A DNA stretch of 24,011 bases. Source: Didymodactylos carnosus. Taxonomy: Eukaryota > Rotifera > Eurotatoria > Philodinida > Philodinidae. Where the stretch lies: the NCBI GenBank assembly GCA_905250885.1, contig CAJNOQ010002504.1, positions 1 through 24,011 of the forward strand, given 5' to 3'. Below the pieces are notes generated by a model that searched no databases, was not told the DNA's origin, and saw nothing but the letters and a program-made list of their open reading frames with translations. The translations under genes were made by a program, and so were the position numbers. Positions 1 through 9,947 of the stretch are shown here, piece by piece (within the stretch, counting starts at the first letter, position 1; the number at the start of each line of letters is the position of its first letter).

Positions 1-21
1 AATGAAAGCCGAAGAAAGACA
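1..21 (+). repeat. Direct repeat DR1, left copy (21 bases)
   Basis: The first 21 bases of the window recur exactly at 721-741. The repeat begins AATGAAAGCC and continues GAAGAAAGAC plus one A. The two copies then diverge at once (AATACCC here, GGATGAA there). The left extent of this copy is unknown because the window starts here. Purine-rich DNA is common in this window, but an exact 21-base match containing the mixed word AAAGCCGAAG is not simple sequence. It could be the end of a longer repeat lying outside the window. Confidence 0.85.
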
Positions 22-388
22 ATACCCAAAACTGTTGTCCACTTATTAAAGCTTGATCAGATTCTCTCCCTATTTATACTCGTATTGTAATTAATGCTAA
101 AATAAATCACTTTTTCTGAATGTTCTCTTTTTGCTACTCTAAATAGTAAGTATAAATGATACTTTATTTTTCTATCAAATTATTCCATTTCTCATATATA
201 ATTTGGATATTGAACAATATTCTATATTTCTATCGTGACTTAATTATTGAAAAGTATACACACTATCCTGAGAGAATTAGATTAAGCTCTTTAAAAATTA
301 ACATTGATAGGAGATTTTATTTTAATTTTCCTCACAAACGTTATATAGTCTAATAGTTTAAGTACATGTTTGGTAACATTCAAACATC

Positions 389-392
<4 letters not shown>
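22..392. other. Gene-free AT-rich stretch
   Basis: I see no gene here. A 65-codon frame at 156-353 on the plus strand encodes an aromatic-rich, low-complexity peptide of the kind AT-rich DNA produces by chance. No RNA gene or regulatory motif is visible. Confidence 0.7.

Positions 393-422
<30 letters not shown>
393..422 (+). repeat. (AG)15 microsatellite
   Basis: An uninterrupted run of about 15 AG dinucleotides, preceded by ACAG-type sequence. This is the longest pure dinucleotide tract in the window and is likely to vary in length between individuals. GA tracts of this kind can bind GAGA-type factors in some insects, but nothing here shows such a role. Confidence 0.97.
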
Positions 423-426
<4 letters not shown>

Positions 427-720
427 ATCTATAACCCCGAGAAAAAAATCAATGAATAAAACAATTTAAAGTGATTTGTTAGACTTAGTCCTTGAACAAT
501 TTTGCGTGTGATTATGTGCGATACCCACACATATATATAATGTACAATCTCTATCTCTTATCGCTCCGTTCCGTTCGATTCAAAAAAAAAAACAACATAT
601 ACACGTTACATGCACGTAATACGCAGAATGTCGATTTTTTCTGAAGATAAAAAAAAAAGGAATATGTATATATAAATATATATTTTTTTTAATTTTCTAA
701 CCTCATGTGTGTGTGTATTT

Positions 721-741
721 AATGAAAGCCGAAGAAAGACA
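721..741 (+). repeat. Direct repeat DR1, right copy (21 bases)
   Basis: Exact second copy of the 21 bases that open the window, 720 bases downstream in the same orientation. It follows a short TG run at 705-716. The flanks on both sides differ from the first copy, as far as the first copy's flanks can be seen. Confidence 0.85.
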
Positions 742-1828
742 GGATGAAGAAGAGAATAAAAGAACAATATATTAACACTTGTGTGCTTGAGGTTTATTAT
801 AATAATAATACACATGTAAATTTATGTGTACTTTTGATTATATTGCCAAATGCACGTACAACTTAATTAACAGTAAATATCGAAGAAAAATCAATGTGTC
901 TACTTACTGATTTTTTTTTTGTTCGATATGAATAAAAAAAAGAAAATAATATTAATATAATTATAAATAACAACAAAAAAAAGGTGATTATACTTAAAAA
1001 AATGTTCACGAAACTTAAAAATGAAGAAAACACAGAAACTTTTCTTGTAAAAACACACTTAAAATCTTTCAAATTTTCCATAAGATTCGGTGTCAGTAGG
1101 TCACATATATTCATAATACAACATGTACACTTTCCCTAATAAGTGGAATAATATTTATTTATTGAATGTTTTTTTTTCTCGATTTTATATGAAGAGTGAG
1201 AGAATAATAAGTAAAATATAAGATACTTTTAAAATTTTATCAGATCATGTCTTAAATTTAGTTTAGATTGACAGAAATAGATATCAGAAGATTTTGATAT
1301 CTAAAATAGCTTAATAGATTCGACTATTTTCTTCTTCATCAGCGGTCAGAAGTTGAAAAGTTTAGATTAGATATAGATTAAAAGATGATGCTATTGGATC
1401 TAATTTTTAATTATACATTTTTGTATTTTATCTTATTTTTGAACTAGATTGAACTCTCTACAAATTCAATCGTCGTGAAAAGTCATGGTATTTCTATATA
1501 TACAATTCTATCAGCTTTAATTTTACCACTGATCTCTATGTCAAAGCTACTTTTTCTCATAGAATTTCGTTATTCTCTATATACTTTTGAAGGAAATCAC
1601 AGTTGGAGATTAAATTTGTAATTCTTTTAAGAAAATTCTTTGTCATTCAAACCAACAGAGCAATATCTTATATAATATTCTAATGTAATTCTATCTATAG
1701 AAATGCCAAGTCTCTCCTATTTATTATTAATAAAAATATAACATGAATGAGATAATCGCTCATGAGAGCTTCGAAATGGGTCAGAAATCACTTGTTATTC
1801 GCAAAACGTTTAAGATAATTGAAATAGC
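742..1828. other. Gene-free AT-rich stretch
   Basis: No gene is supported. The minus-strand frames at 606-815 and 863-1114 encode runs of F, L, I, Y and K that reflect T-rich DNA. A small perfect hairpin lies at 1279-1302, with 8-base arms AGATATCA and TGATATCT around an 8-base loop. Nothing else stands out. Confidence 0.7.
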
Positions 1829-2007
1829 TGAATTTATAGAGAATTCAACAAGTTTTAAAATAAGATAGAATACAAATATATTAATTTTCTCTCCAAAAAA
1901 AAGTAGGTCTGGCAGCATCATGTTCTAATATATACGTAATCGTTTGACGGCTTCATTACATACAATATGGCTCTCTTTAACCTCGTTTCTATGCATCTCA
2001 AGGTCTA
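1829..2007 (+). repeat. Duplicated block DUP, copy A (about 165-180 bases)
   Basis: This block recurs in the same orientation at 3555-3735. Between about 1835 and 1999 the copies differ only by three substitutions (A/G near 1880, G/T near 1942, A/C near 1980) and the length of one A run (8 versus 9). Landmarks are GAGAATTCAACAAG near the left end, GTAGGTCTGGCAGCATCATG after the A run, and GTTTCTATGCATCTC at the right end. Outside this core the copies still show patchy similarity for 10-25 bases, for example TTTAAGA on the left and GGCTA/GTCTA on the right. The block has no long open frame. It is not simple sequence, and I cannot assign it to a known element. Confidence 0.93.
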
Positions 2008-3554
2008 TTAAAAAAATTAAAACAACCATATACACTACTGAACATAGCTGTTTAACGATTAGCATCTAAAATTTCTTCTCTTTTCTAAGAGTATTATACT
2101 GCTGTGTATTTCTTTCTTGACTGCATTCAAAATCAAAACAATTAAATCTTCGTCTAATCTCATAAAAGGATTTTTATTTCAGTCTATAATGAAACTTATA
2201 TATATACTCGGTGATTCATAAAGAAAAATAGTAGTGGATAGATATTCTGAAAGAACAAGTTGTCAAATACAATTTACTTATCAAAACGTAAAAATTTCAA
2301 ACAAAATAAAAAATTTAGGTTAGGTATCGACTATTATGATACCAATTATCCTATTTGAAAATCACAAACGAGAAAGATTGATTCTTTTTGTGTATATGTA
2401 GAGATATCGTCAACGAAAAAAAAACCGACATCGGTTGAGGAAAACTCAAGATATTAATAATTTACTTATTCAAGATCGGTATCATGATGACCAGTTGTTT
2501 CTCATATATATACACTATATATACATTGTCAACAATCTGGCGACAGATGAAACACAACACTTATATAACGGTTAAGAATGATATAAATAAAACATATTTT
2601 CTAAAACTTTTTCACTTTATCAAGAGAAGCATTGTCTAAGTGTTTAAAACATCGAGAGGTCAATTCATCATCAAATTTTATATTGAAGTAAAAAGCTTTA
2701 AACCAAGTTTCTTTTTCTATTAAGCATTTGAAAAACGTCAAGTGGAAACAACCAGAGATGCGTCAATTCCAATTTTAATTCTTTAAAACTGAATCCAGCA
2801 ATTAGCACTTGAAGCTTCGCTGAGACTAATGCTAAGTCATGTGAAGAAGCTGTTATCTAATATACCTTCTCAATAAGTTAGACAATTTCAATTACGTGAA
2901 ATTGGTCCATTTCTAGAAACAACATATCGGTGCAACTAGAGCAACGGACAGAGCTGTGCGCTCCATTTAAACGTTTTGCTCTTACGTTAGAGAAATAAAC
3001 TGTTAAAAAAGAACTTTTTAAAGCATGGGCAAGTAAACCAAGTGATAGAAGATTCGATTCTTCGAAAAAGCGATATAATGATGGTGAAATATCAAAAAAG
3101 AAACACTCATGATAGTATTTATCGATTTATTCGTCTATAGTTGAATATGTTAAACTCGTATTACGTCACGTTTGAATGTCGTGTGTGTAACTCTTTTCTT
3201 TTCTTTCTTTGACATTTCGTCAATGTCGTTTAACTAATATTTTTCCATCATACACACAAAATCTTCATGCATTATGACAATCTGTTTGTTTGTCTATGGG
3301 GCGCTTTATTTCAGTCACTTTCAAAAAAAAAGAAAATATCGTGGTATAGATGAAGAATGATAGTCATCAGTTTGAGTAAATAAGAGTAAACAAAGAAAAG
3401 TTATTTGATAAATAGTATTGCTTCACCTCGTTGTTGTTTTTATGGAAATGATGTGTACTTCCAAAATAAACTCATTGTAAGCTTTATCTATGCACACGTG
3501 GCCCGAGAAAAGGTCAAAACTGTGTCGAAGATAAACACAATTTTAAGAATCGTG
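2008..3554. other. Gene-free AT-rich spacer between the two DUP copies
   Basis: About 1.5 kb with no reading frame of 60 codons on either strand. It holds several small inverted repeats: GGTATC/GATACC at 2323-2343, AACCGA/TCGGTT near 2424-2437, and CAATTTCA/TGAAATTG at 2883-2904. The dinucleotide content is more mixed than in the flanking microsatellite-rich DNA. No RNA gene or promoter can be recognised. Confidence 0.65.
2883..2904. repeat. Small perfect hairpin
   Basis: Eight-base perfect arms CAATTTCA and TGAAATTG flank the loop ATTACG. The flanking GA and TC can extend the stem past one bulge. At this length it may well be a chance palindrome in AT-rich DNA, and no function is implied. 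Confidence 0.6.
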
Positions 3555-3735
3555 TGAATGTATAGAGAATTCAACAAGTTTTAAAATAAGATAGAATACA
3601 AATATGTTAATTTTCTCTCCAAAAAAAAAGTAGGTCTGGCAGCATCATGTTCTAATATATACGTAATCTTTTGACGGCTTCATTACATACAATATGGCTC
3701 TCTTTACCCTCGTTTCTATGCATCTCGCGGGCTAC
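3555..3735 (+). repeat. Duplicated block DUP, copy B (about 165-180 bases)
   Basis: Second copy of the block at 1829-2007, in the same orientation and offset by 1726-1727 bases. The core from about 3561 to 3726 is nearly identical to copy A and carries the GTCTGGCAGCATCATG and GACGGCTTCATTACAT words. The flanks diverge quickly. No target-site duplication, terminal inverted repeat or poly(A) tail consistent with a transposon is apparent at the edges. Confidence 0.93.
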
Positions 3736-4864
3736 TCAAAAATACGTCAGTTTAATGATGCACTTGTAAGAAAACTGAGTGGAATACGTTTTAATAATCG
3801 TATATTGTGACTTTTACTGAGTGACATTGTAAGAACCTAAGCATATATATAAGTACTTGGCATTGTTTAGCATAACATAAAAAACGTTTTGGTTTAAGCG
3901 TTAATCTTGAACGAGAACAAAATCAAGAATATAAATTCCCATTATATCATTATGAAACTTAAATTACCAAAACACAAAATCAATTCACAAAAAAACGTTT
4001 CTGGAAGTGGTTTAGTACTACGAGAAAGTGACGTACTATAAAGTAGTGAATCGTATGAGACTGTGATCTATGTAGATGTTAGGTGGCATTCTAAGGAAGT
4101 TAAGATTTATCTTTGCGATAAACTCATAGAATATCTTATTATGTTAGTACTTATGTTCATGAGCAGCTACTTTCATCTTCGAAGTGATGTCTTTTGTAAA
4201 ATCCAGGAAAATACTACTATTCAACAAAACAACAATAGAGACGAAAACGAGTGTAATAGTTGAGAAAGATGGGTTGTGTTAAAGCTTAATGTAACACTTT
4301 ATTGAAATCGATGTCAAATTAATTCTTCGAGTCTTTTAAAATAGAAATCAGTAATAATCGAAAAATATTTTTACCTTATACACCAAAATGGATATTTCGA
4401 GCTTTGAATTTCTCAATGTTATTTTAATTGTTAACTATAACACAAATTTTTTCTCTGGGCTCAAAATAATTAATTTTACTTTTTATTTTCCTCTTCTTGT
4501 TCTTTCTAATGATTGTGATGCTAAGCTACTACTTACACTATACTTATCAATAAAAATCTAAGTCTTTCTTACTTATAAGTTTATTTTATTTTTTTGCTTC
4601 TCTTGCTTTTTCTGTATTATTCTCATCCAAAAATTGTTTACTTCTCTTTCTTCATCATTTGTACGAGCTGAATTGTGTTACCAGAATAAAACGCTAAAAG
4701 ATTTTCATCTAATAGTATGTAAGCTCATTACTTTCTGCGTAGATCTAAAATCGGCAAGGACAATAATAATCATTATTAACCTTGCACGACGACTAATCAA
4801 TCTCAATTTTGAATTTACATAGAAATTGTAGAGATCATATTTTACTTTCTCTCTGTCCCAAATC

Positions 4865-4885
4865 GAATAAAGATGTTTAAAAGTA
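4865..4885 (+). repeat. Direct repeat DR2, left copy (21 bases)
   Basis: The 21 bases starting GAATAAAGATG and ending AAAAGTA recur exactly at 5977-5997. The frames read across both copies on the minus strand share the residues FKHLYS for this reason. The flanks differ, apart from the 12-base word ACACATTCATAT, which lies about 85 bases after this copy and just before the other one. Confidence 0.8.
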
Positions 4886-5976
4886 AAAGCAATATTTTGT
4901 GCACTATAAAAATTGTTCCGTTTTTTAAAGTTCCCATAGGAAAACAAACAAAGAAGCTTAACATATTCACACATTCATATCTCCAAAGTAATACACACTT
5001 TCGAAAGAAAATATCATTATGCTATCTGTGTAGTTTTGAAGAAAACGTTCAAAATTGTAAAGTTTTCAAGAAAAATTTATATATATATATAACAGACAGC
5101 AATATTAGACAGTACACTCTCATAGAATTAAATTTCGCCTTCGATTTTTCAAACTCAACCAGAGAGATCATAGTTTAATGCTAATTGTCTGTTTATCATT
5201 TAAAAATTATTTACGACACTAGAATACTTAATGAATAGACTCTTTTTCATTGATTAACATAAATAAGATTATAAATCACAAAAAGAATAGTCACATTTGA
5301 GCTCACTCGACATTTTTCTTTTTCAATTGCATCACGAATAGGGAGACTATTTTACCATTTAATAGTAAAATAAAATTGTACCCCATTTCTCAGTAAAGTA
5401 ACACAATGGTAATAGTAAAGTGCAAGTTCTCTATTCACGAAAGAAAAATGAATTTGATACTAGCACTTTTTCTTATTTGAAAAGAGAGACAAGAGACAGA
5501 GAAAGAGAGAGAAAATCATGCATTTTTCTTTTATTTTTAAATAGTAAAAAAAAATAAAATAAAGCAATAAAACCATTCTATTGAAATAGTCTCTAGCTAT
5601 AAATAACTGTGAATAGCCATACACTATCATACTTTTGAAAAAAAATAAAAATAAAAATAAAATTTAATTATTCAATTTATTTTAAATCAGCATTTTACTT
5701 ATAAAAGTGGATAATGATAAAAAAAATTACTTTAAGAAATAAAAAAAAATCTTTTATGAAATAAGTTTCTCTAAACATCTTCTTCTCACACACACTATGA
5801 TATAATATAATGATTAGAAGAGCGAAGAGGTGTTTAGAAAAAGAAAAACTTTAGTTTTTTGTACGTAACACAGTATCGTCAAATAGAAAAGTGAAATACA
5901 ATGAATAGAAAATAATGGATAAACATTTAATCTTGCGTAAAGAAGTAGAGTGAACAATATATACACATTCATATTT

Positions 5977-5997
5977 GAATAAAGATGTTTAAAAGTA
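5977..5997 (+). repeat. Direct repeat DR2, right copy (21 bases)
   Basis: Exact second copy of 4865-4885, 1112 bases downstream in the same orientation. The nearby word ACACATTCATAT also occurs close to the first copy but in the opposite order, which suggests a small rearranged duplication rather than a simple tandem copy. Confidence 0.8.
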
Positions 5998-6239
5998 TAG
6001 AGGAAAAGGCAGAGAATAGAAGAAAATAAGTTTAAAAATATACATTTTTTTTTTTTGAATAACAAAAAGAAAGAGAACAAAGAAAGATTAAAAGTATCAA
6101 ACAAACATTATGGATATAGGTAAAAAAAAGGAAAATCAAAGAATAAACCGACCTAGTTGAGAATCAGAGTAATAAGTTAATCAGCTAGTGCATGTTTCTC
6201 TTGAAGTTTTCTAAGAAAATTTTCACTGAACTAACAGTA

Positions 6240-6570
6240 CTGCTCATGAATTTTTTGTACAATTCTGTTTTTTTAACGATTTGCCTTTAGTGTAACCTTT
6301 TTCTCAATGAATAATTTTTTCAATAAGAGATAGCAACATCAAGCTAATCTTCTGGTTTACTCTCGATTCGTTCCTAATTGCTCAATCTCACTTTTGAAAT
6401 CACCTTTGATGCTGTTTGATCTCACAAAGCTAATTAGGGACAAATCGAGAGGACTCCAATCTGGTCTGATGCTGTCGAGTGTACTCTTTTTGCACGATTT
6501 TTAAATGTCTACTTCTATGATGTAAATCGTGACTGTATTGAAATTTTGTAGAGAAAAAAAACAATAGATA
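6240..6570. repeat. Imperfect inverted repeat IR1, about 330 bases
   Basis: The best-paired segment is 6360-6382 with 6429-6451. One arm reads CTCTCGATTCGTTCCTAATT and the other reads, in reverse complement, CTCTCGATTTGTCCCTAATT, with two mismatches and a one-base indel just beyond. The symmetry continues outward and stays collinear about a centre near 6405. CAACATCAAG at 6334-6343 pairs imperfectly with the complement of TCTGATGCTGTC near 6466-6477. AACGATTT at 6275-6282 pairs with AAATCGT at 6524-6530, and TACAA at 6258-6262 with TTGTA at 6546-6550. The arms have diverged by many substitutions, so the structure is old. The central 46 bases form a loop. No open frame, terminal motif or target duplication is visible. 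A palindromic transposon relic or a long hairpin RNA locus are both possible. Confidence 0.75.
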
Positions 6571-7200
6571 CGCGACATATTGTTTTACTTCTTAATAAAA
6601 GAAACCCAAATTCAAAATAATTGATTTGGAACGGATTCGGAGGATTTTAGGCTATAGTATAAAAGTGGTACACTTCTAATGTAATCAGCTTTAATGTGGA
6701 AGAATTCGAATTACAAGTAGAAGATGAAGCTTTTCAGACACTAAAAAATGACTACTTCGATTTTTGTCATATTTAACAGACGAAGAAATAAAACTAAAAT
6801 TATTTTTTCCGTTGACCATTTTGACGTTTTTCAAGAATTCTGTCTCTCATTGAACTCTTAACACATCTTTTGTGAAGAAAGCTAAAGGTGCATTATTCTG
6901 CAATTTCAAACTTTAAATTTGAGGCACAAATTATTCAATGATTCTGTCAAAAATACTGTAAAAATCCATTTATTCTGAAGTATCCGTTATTTGAACTGAA
7001 TCTCCTAATATTTTGATATTACAGTAAATTTTTATTGCCGTTTTTTACGCTATTCAATTCTATTTTTTATTTTCAGGTTCTTTCTATGGCAAATAAGTCA
7101 TCCACATAATAGAAAAACGTATGTTTTTCATCTTGCGTATAGTATTGTTGGGATAATACGATTACGGATGTGAACATAAGCCATTTCATACTCCCACTGA
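6571..7200. other. Gene-free stretch with one splice-acceptor-like site
   Basis: No ATG-initiated frame of 60 codons. At 7061-7076 there is a pyrimidine-rich tract ending TTTTCAG, followed by an open frame to a TGA at 7171-7173. See the separate low-confidence candidate exon. Confidence 0.6.
7077..7173 (+). other. Possible terminal coding exon (weak)
   Basis: TATTTTTTATTTTCAG at 7061-7076 is a good match to a eukaryotic 3' splice site. In one frame the next 31 codons are open (FFLWQISHPHNRKTYVFHLA followed by YSIVGIIRLRM) and end in TGA at 7171-7173. That frame is in fact open from 7009, so the splice site is not required to explain it. Open runs of this length arise often by chance, and no upstream exon can be linked. 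I do not recognise the peptide. Confidence 0.08.
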
Positions 7201-7230
7201 CACATACACACACACACATACATATATATG
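7201..7230 (+). repeat. CA/TA compound microsatellite
   Basis: CACATACACACACACACA followed directly by TACATATATATG. A compound simple repeat with no further signal. Confidence 0.9.
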
Positions 7231-7789
7231 ACTCAATTCTCTTATAGTCATCGCTAATTATAAAATTTTCTTTGCAGACTAATCTGATCGATACAGAACT
7301 AAAAATAATGTTACACGATTATTGTATTTTAAATAATAATGATGAAGAGTTTTAGTTAGTTTGTAATAAAATACTAATGGATATACAACTGAAATGTAAA
7401 ATCATACACTTAACAAGATCTATGTCACAGTTAACTACTATAGTTTTTTTATAATTAAAATAAAAAAAATTTTTGATCAGCACCTGACCACAGAATTAAA
7501 AGTTTTATAAAAAAAATTTTAATAGAAAATAAATACATTATACATACATATATAGCCATCTGTGTTCGTTTTATTTGTTTTTTATAATTTGTCCATGTGT
7601 TATGTTTATATATTTGACTGATATAGCATACTCTTCAAACGATCATTTTAATTTAAAAGGTCTATCGTTAAAGTAAGATATAATTAACATTGGAAAGCAT
7701 GATACTTTTAAGTTATCATTGTAAAATAAATTCAAAAATAAAAAAAAAGATTAACAATTGGAAGTAGAGAGACGATGAAGAGACCAGAA
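7231..7789. other. Gene-free AT-rich stretch
   Basis: Very AT-rich DNA with several A and T runs, including a self-complementary AAAAAAAATTTTT patch near 7463-7475. No reading frame, RNA gene or motif is visible. Confidence 0.7.
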
Positions 7790-7811
7790 AGAGAGAGAGA
7801 GAGAGAGAGAA
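7790..7811 (+). repeat. (AG)n microsatellite
   Basis: About ten to eleven AG units inside a longer purine-only stretch that runs on as AAAGAAGAGA. Confidence 0.95.
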
Positions 7812-8694
7812 AAGAAGAGAATTACGCGTATGTCATTAAATTTCAGTAACATCAACAGCATAATTATAGTATGTGTATATGTTTTCATTAAAAAACCAAA
7901 GAATCCGGAACTTTCTTTATTCTTTTCCTTTTTGTTTGCCGTAATGACGGAAATGAAGTTTGATCAAAAGTTTGTATAAAAAGAAAAATGAAAGAACGGG
8001 AAGAAAGTGAGAAACGAAGCGTCAAGAATAATGATCAACATACATACACAACTCTTTATTTAATGGATCAGATAACAAGGTAATTTCTAGGTACTCAAAG
8101 AAATCTTACACTTGTATCCGGTAGAAAATATTTCTTTTTTTAAAAAACTTGTTCTTTTTCCATATATATTGTTAAAAGTTAAAGAAAAAAAAATTATAAA
8201 CAAATATGATTTATTTATTTCAAAAAAAAACAAACTTTTCTCTTATTTTAACTAATAAATACGTGGTATATAAATTAAAAAAATATATATTTTATGTACA
8301 CGATAAAAGAATAACTATATATATATATCTGTTCGTATTTTTTAAAAAATGAAAGTATAGTAAAATCAATCCTCTCATTTCCGTCACATAGAAATCTTTC
8401 GTAACTGTCATATTATATTGTAACTATATACCCAATTTTTTTATTTTTATTTTTTAAGAACGCGGTTACTCTATTTCTTTCGACACACCAGATTATCTTA
8501 AAGGTTTATTCAAGTCGAAACAATTTGTATTTGTGTTCTCATAATGGATATGAAGAAAAAAATATATTGCTAAAAAAAACTCCAAAAGATCCCTCATACA
8601 ACATCAAAACGTGTTCTTATTAAGTTGTTAATATATTTATTGCTTTTCTATTATTAGAACGAACAAGCAACTAACTCATCTCTTTCTCTCTTGC
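7812..8694. other. Gene-free AT-rich stretch
   Basis: No frame of 60 codons on either strand. The content is poly(A)/poly(T) runs and short TA tracts (near 8281-8290 and 8317-8328). Confidence 0.7.
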
Positions 8695-8713
8695 TATATA
8701 TATATATATATAT
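8695..8713. repeat. (TA)n microsatellite
   Basis: Nine to ten uninterrupted TA units. Being self-complementary, such a tract can extrude as a cruciform. Confidence 0.95.
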
Positions 8714-9110
8714 GAAAAAGGGAAAAGACCCATTGATGAGTTACATGACAGTCGTATCAACGAGAATAGATAATAATAACTAATATGGCTACAATACACG
8801 TACAAAACAGAAGAAAAAGAAAACTCTTGTCAAGAGCAAATCCGAATGTGAAACTCCTCAGAGATAGAAAGAAATTACCGCATTGCCACAGTTTACTTTT
8901 TAACAAAAAAATGACTCCAATTTATCATCATCCATCTATAAAATGTTTTGAGAAAAAAAGTTTCCTCTCTCCCGTTCCCTCACAGATTGCACTCTCTCAT
9001 TTTTCCTTAGTCAATTTTAAAAGTAAGTATACAAGTTATCCATGCATTTAGTAAGTTCACGCTCTATTCATAATGAAGATGAACTTATTTGCAGTATGTA
9101 GTTTAACTTT
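8714..9110. other. Gene-free stretch with an unrecognised 88-codon frame
   Basis: The plus-strand frame at 8785-9051 starts MATIHVQNRRKRKLLSRANP and is basic and serine-rich. It matches no family I recognise and has no homology-like domain pattern. Frames of this size are expected in DNA of this length, so I do not call it a gene. Confidence 0.5.
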
Positions 9111-9144
9111 TTGTTGTTGTTGTTGTTATTATTGTTATTATTGT
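9111..9144 (+). repeat. TTG/TTA trinucleotide microsatellite
   Basis: About five TTG units (TTGTTGTTGTTGTTG) passing into alternating TTATTA and TTGTTA units. A degenerate trinucleotide repeat. Confidence 0.92.
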
Positions 9145-9277
9145 CAAAACAAAAAAATTTGTGTTGCCTACGGTTGAAATTATAATCAAGCACTCTCACA
9201 TAAAATAATAATAATTCCTATACCAAAAAAAGAATTTTTTTTCACAAGATCCTTCATTATCTATCGTACAATATAGA

Positions 9278-9342
9278 CATCTAATCTGGACCTCGAAGGA
9301 AAACTGTTAATTTTCTCCCAGGTTCTATATTTTACAGATGAT
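9278..9342. repeat. Short imperfect hairpin, about 65 bases
   Basis: ACATCT at 9278-9283 faces AGATG at 9338-9342. Inside, ACCT faces AGGT, and GGAAAA faces TTTTCTCC around the loop CTGTTAA. The size is in the range of an animal microRNA precursor. However, the internal loops (AATCTGG against TCTATATTTTAC) are too large for a convincing one. Confidence 0.3.
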
Positions 9343-9924
9343 CTTTCCTGACACTTCTAATTATCTATTCTGTCTGTAGAAGAACGATAGCGTAACAATT
9401 TTTGCTTGGTTTGCTTTTTTTGAGGGAAAAAAAAAATTGTCTATGCTCTTTTTATTTTTATTTTTAATACAGTGATTTATTGTTCATGTCAAATAAACAC
9501 ATTTTTTAATATTTCAGTTCTTATGCTAAATAAGAATAAAAGGTAGTCTACAGGGACAGAAGCATCTCTCTTTGACTGCCTGAACGGATCGATGGATGAT
9601 GGCAATAAAAAAAAAAAAAAAAGGCAAATAAAAATCATTGATTTGCTTTAGGCGTTCTATTTCTTCTCTATTTTTCAGTTCCATGCATTCTTCTTTTTTC
9701 GTCGTCATCATTGTCGTTATCGCATGCATCCTCTTTCAATTTCCTAAGAATACTTTTATCCCTCTATAATTATAAAATTTGTTATTAGATTCATTTCAAC
9801 ATTTTTTTTCTTCTCCTACATGGTATAGTATATGAGTGAATGAATGAGAGATAAAAAAATTTATTTTCTTGTTGTAATAGTAAACAAATAATAATAATAA
9901 GAAAATCGCAAGTTCCATTTTATT
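9343..9924. other. Gene-free AT-rich stretch
   Basis: No gene supported. A 16-base poly(A) run lies at 9607-9622, and a small TTATTA-type tract near 9886-9900. The minus-strand 67-codon frame at 9526-9729 reads through that poly(A) as a run of phenylalanines, which marks it as spurious. Confidence 0.7.
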
Positions 9925-9947
9925 CTTCTCTCTGTCTCTCTCTCTCT
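9925..9947 (+). repeat. (CT)n microsatellite, interrupted
   Basis: TTCTCTCTGTCTCTCTCTCTC, a CT tract interrupted once by G. Confidence 0.93.

Larger units (their letters stand above)
3736..6239. other. Gene-free AT-rich stretch
   Basis: About 2.5 kb without a supported gene. The 62-101 codon frames at 4063-4263, 4634-4822, 4705-4974 (minus), 4873-5178 and 5814-6104 (minus) resemble no family I know, and opposite-strand frames overlap one another. Short A-rich runs and a purine run near 5485-5515 are present. Two 21-base direct repeats (4865-4885 and 5977-5997) are annotated separately. Confidence 0.65.

Noticed and set aside
541-585. GTTCGATTC resembling a tRNA T-loop
   Set aside because: No closing stem or A-box partner upstream; the surroundings are unstructured AT-rich DNA.
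2315-2324. TTAGGTTAGG, the insect telomere repeat unit twice
   Set aside because: Only two units, with no array on either side; expected by chance in AT-rich DNA.
1829-3735. DUP copies as the LTRs of a retrotransposon
   Set aside because: No TG...CA ends, no primer-binding site or polypurine tract at the inner edges, and the 1.5 kb between them has no open frame of 60 codons. A long-decayed or non-autonomous element cannot be fully excluded.
8785-9051. 88-codon plus-strand frame beginning MATIHVQNRRKRK
   Set aside because: No known motif. The length is within chance expectation for 24 kb in six frames, and no promoter or splice context supports it.
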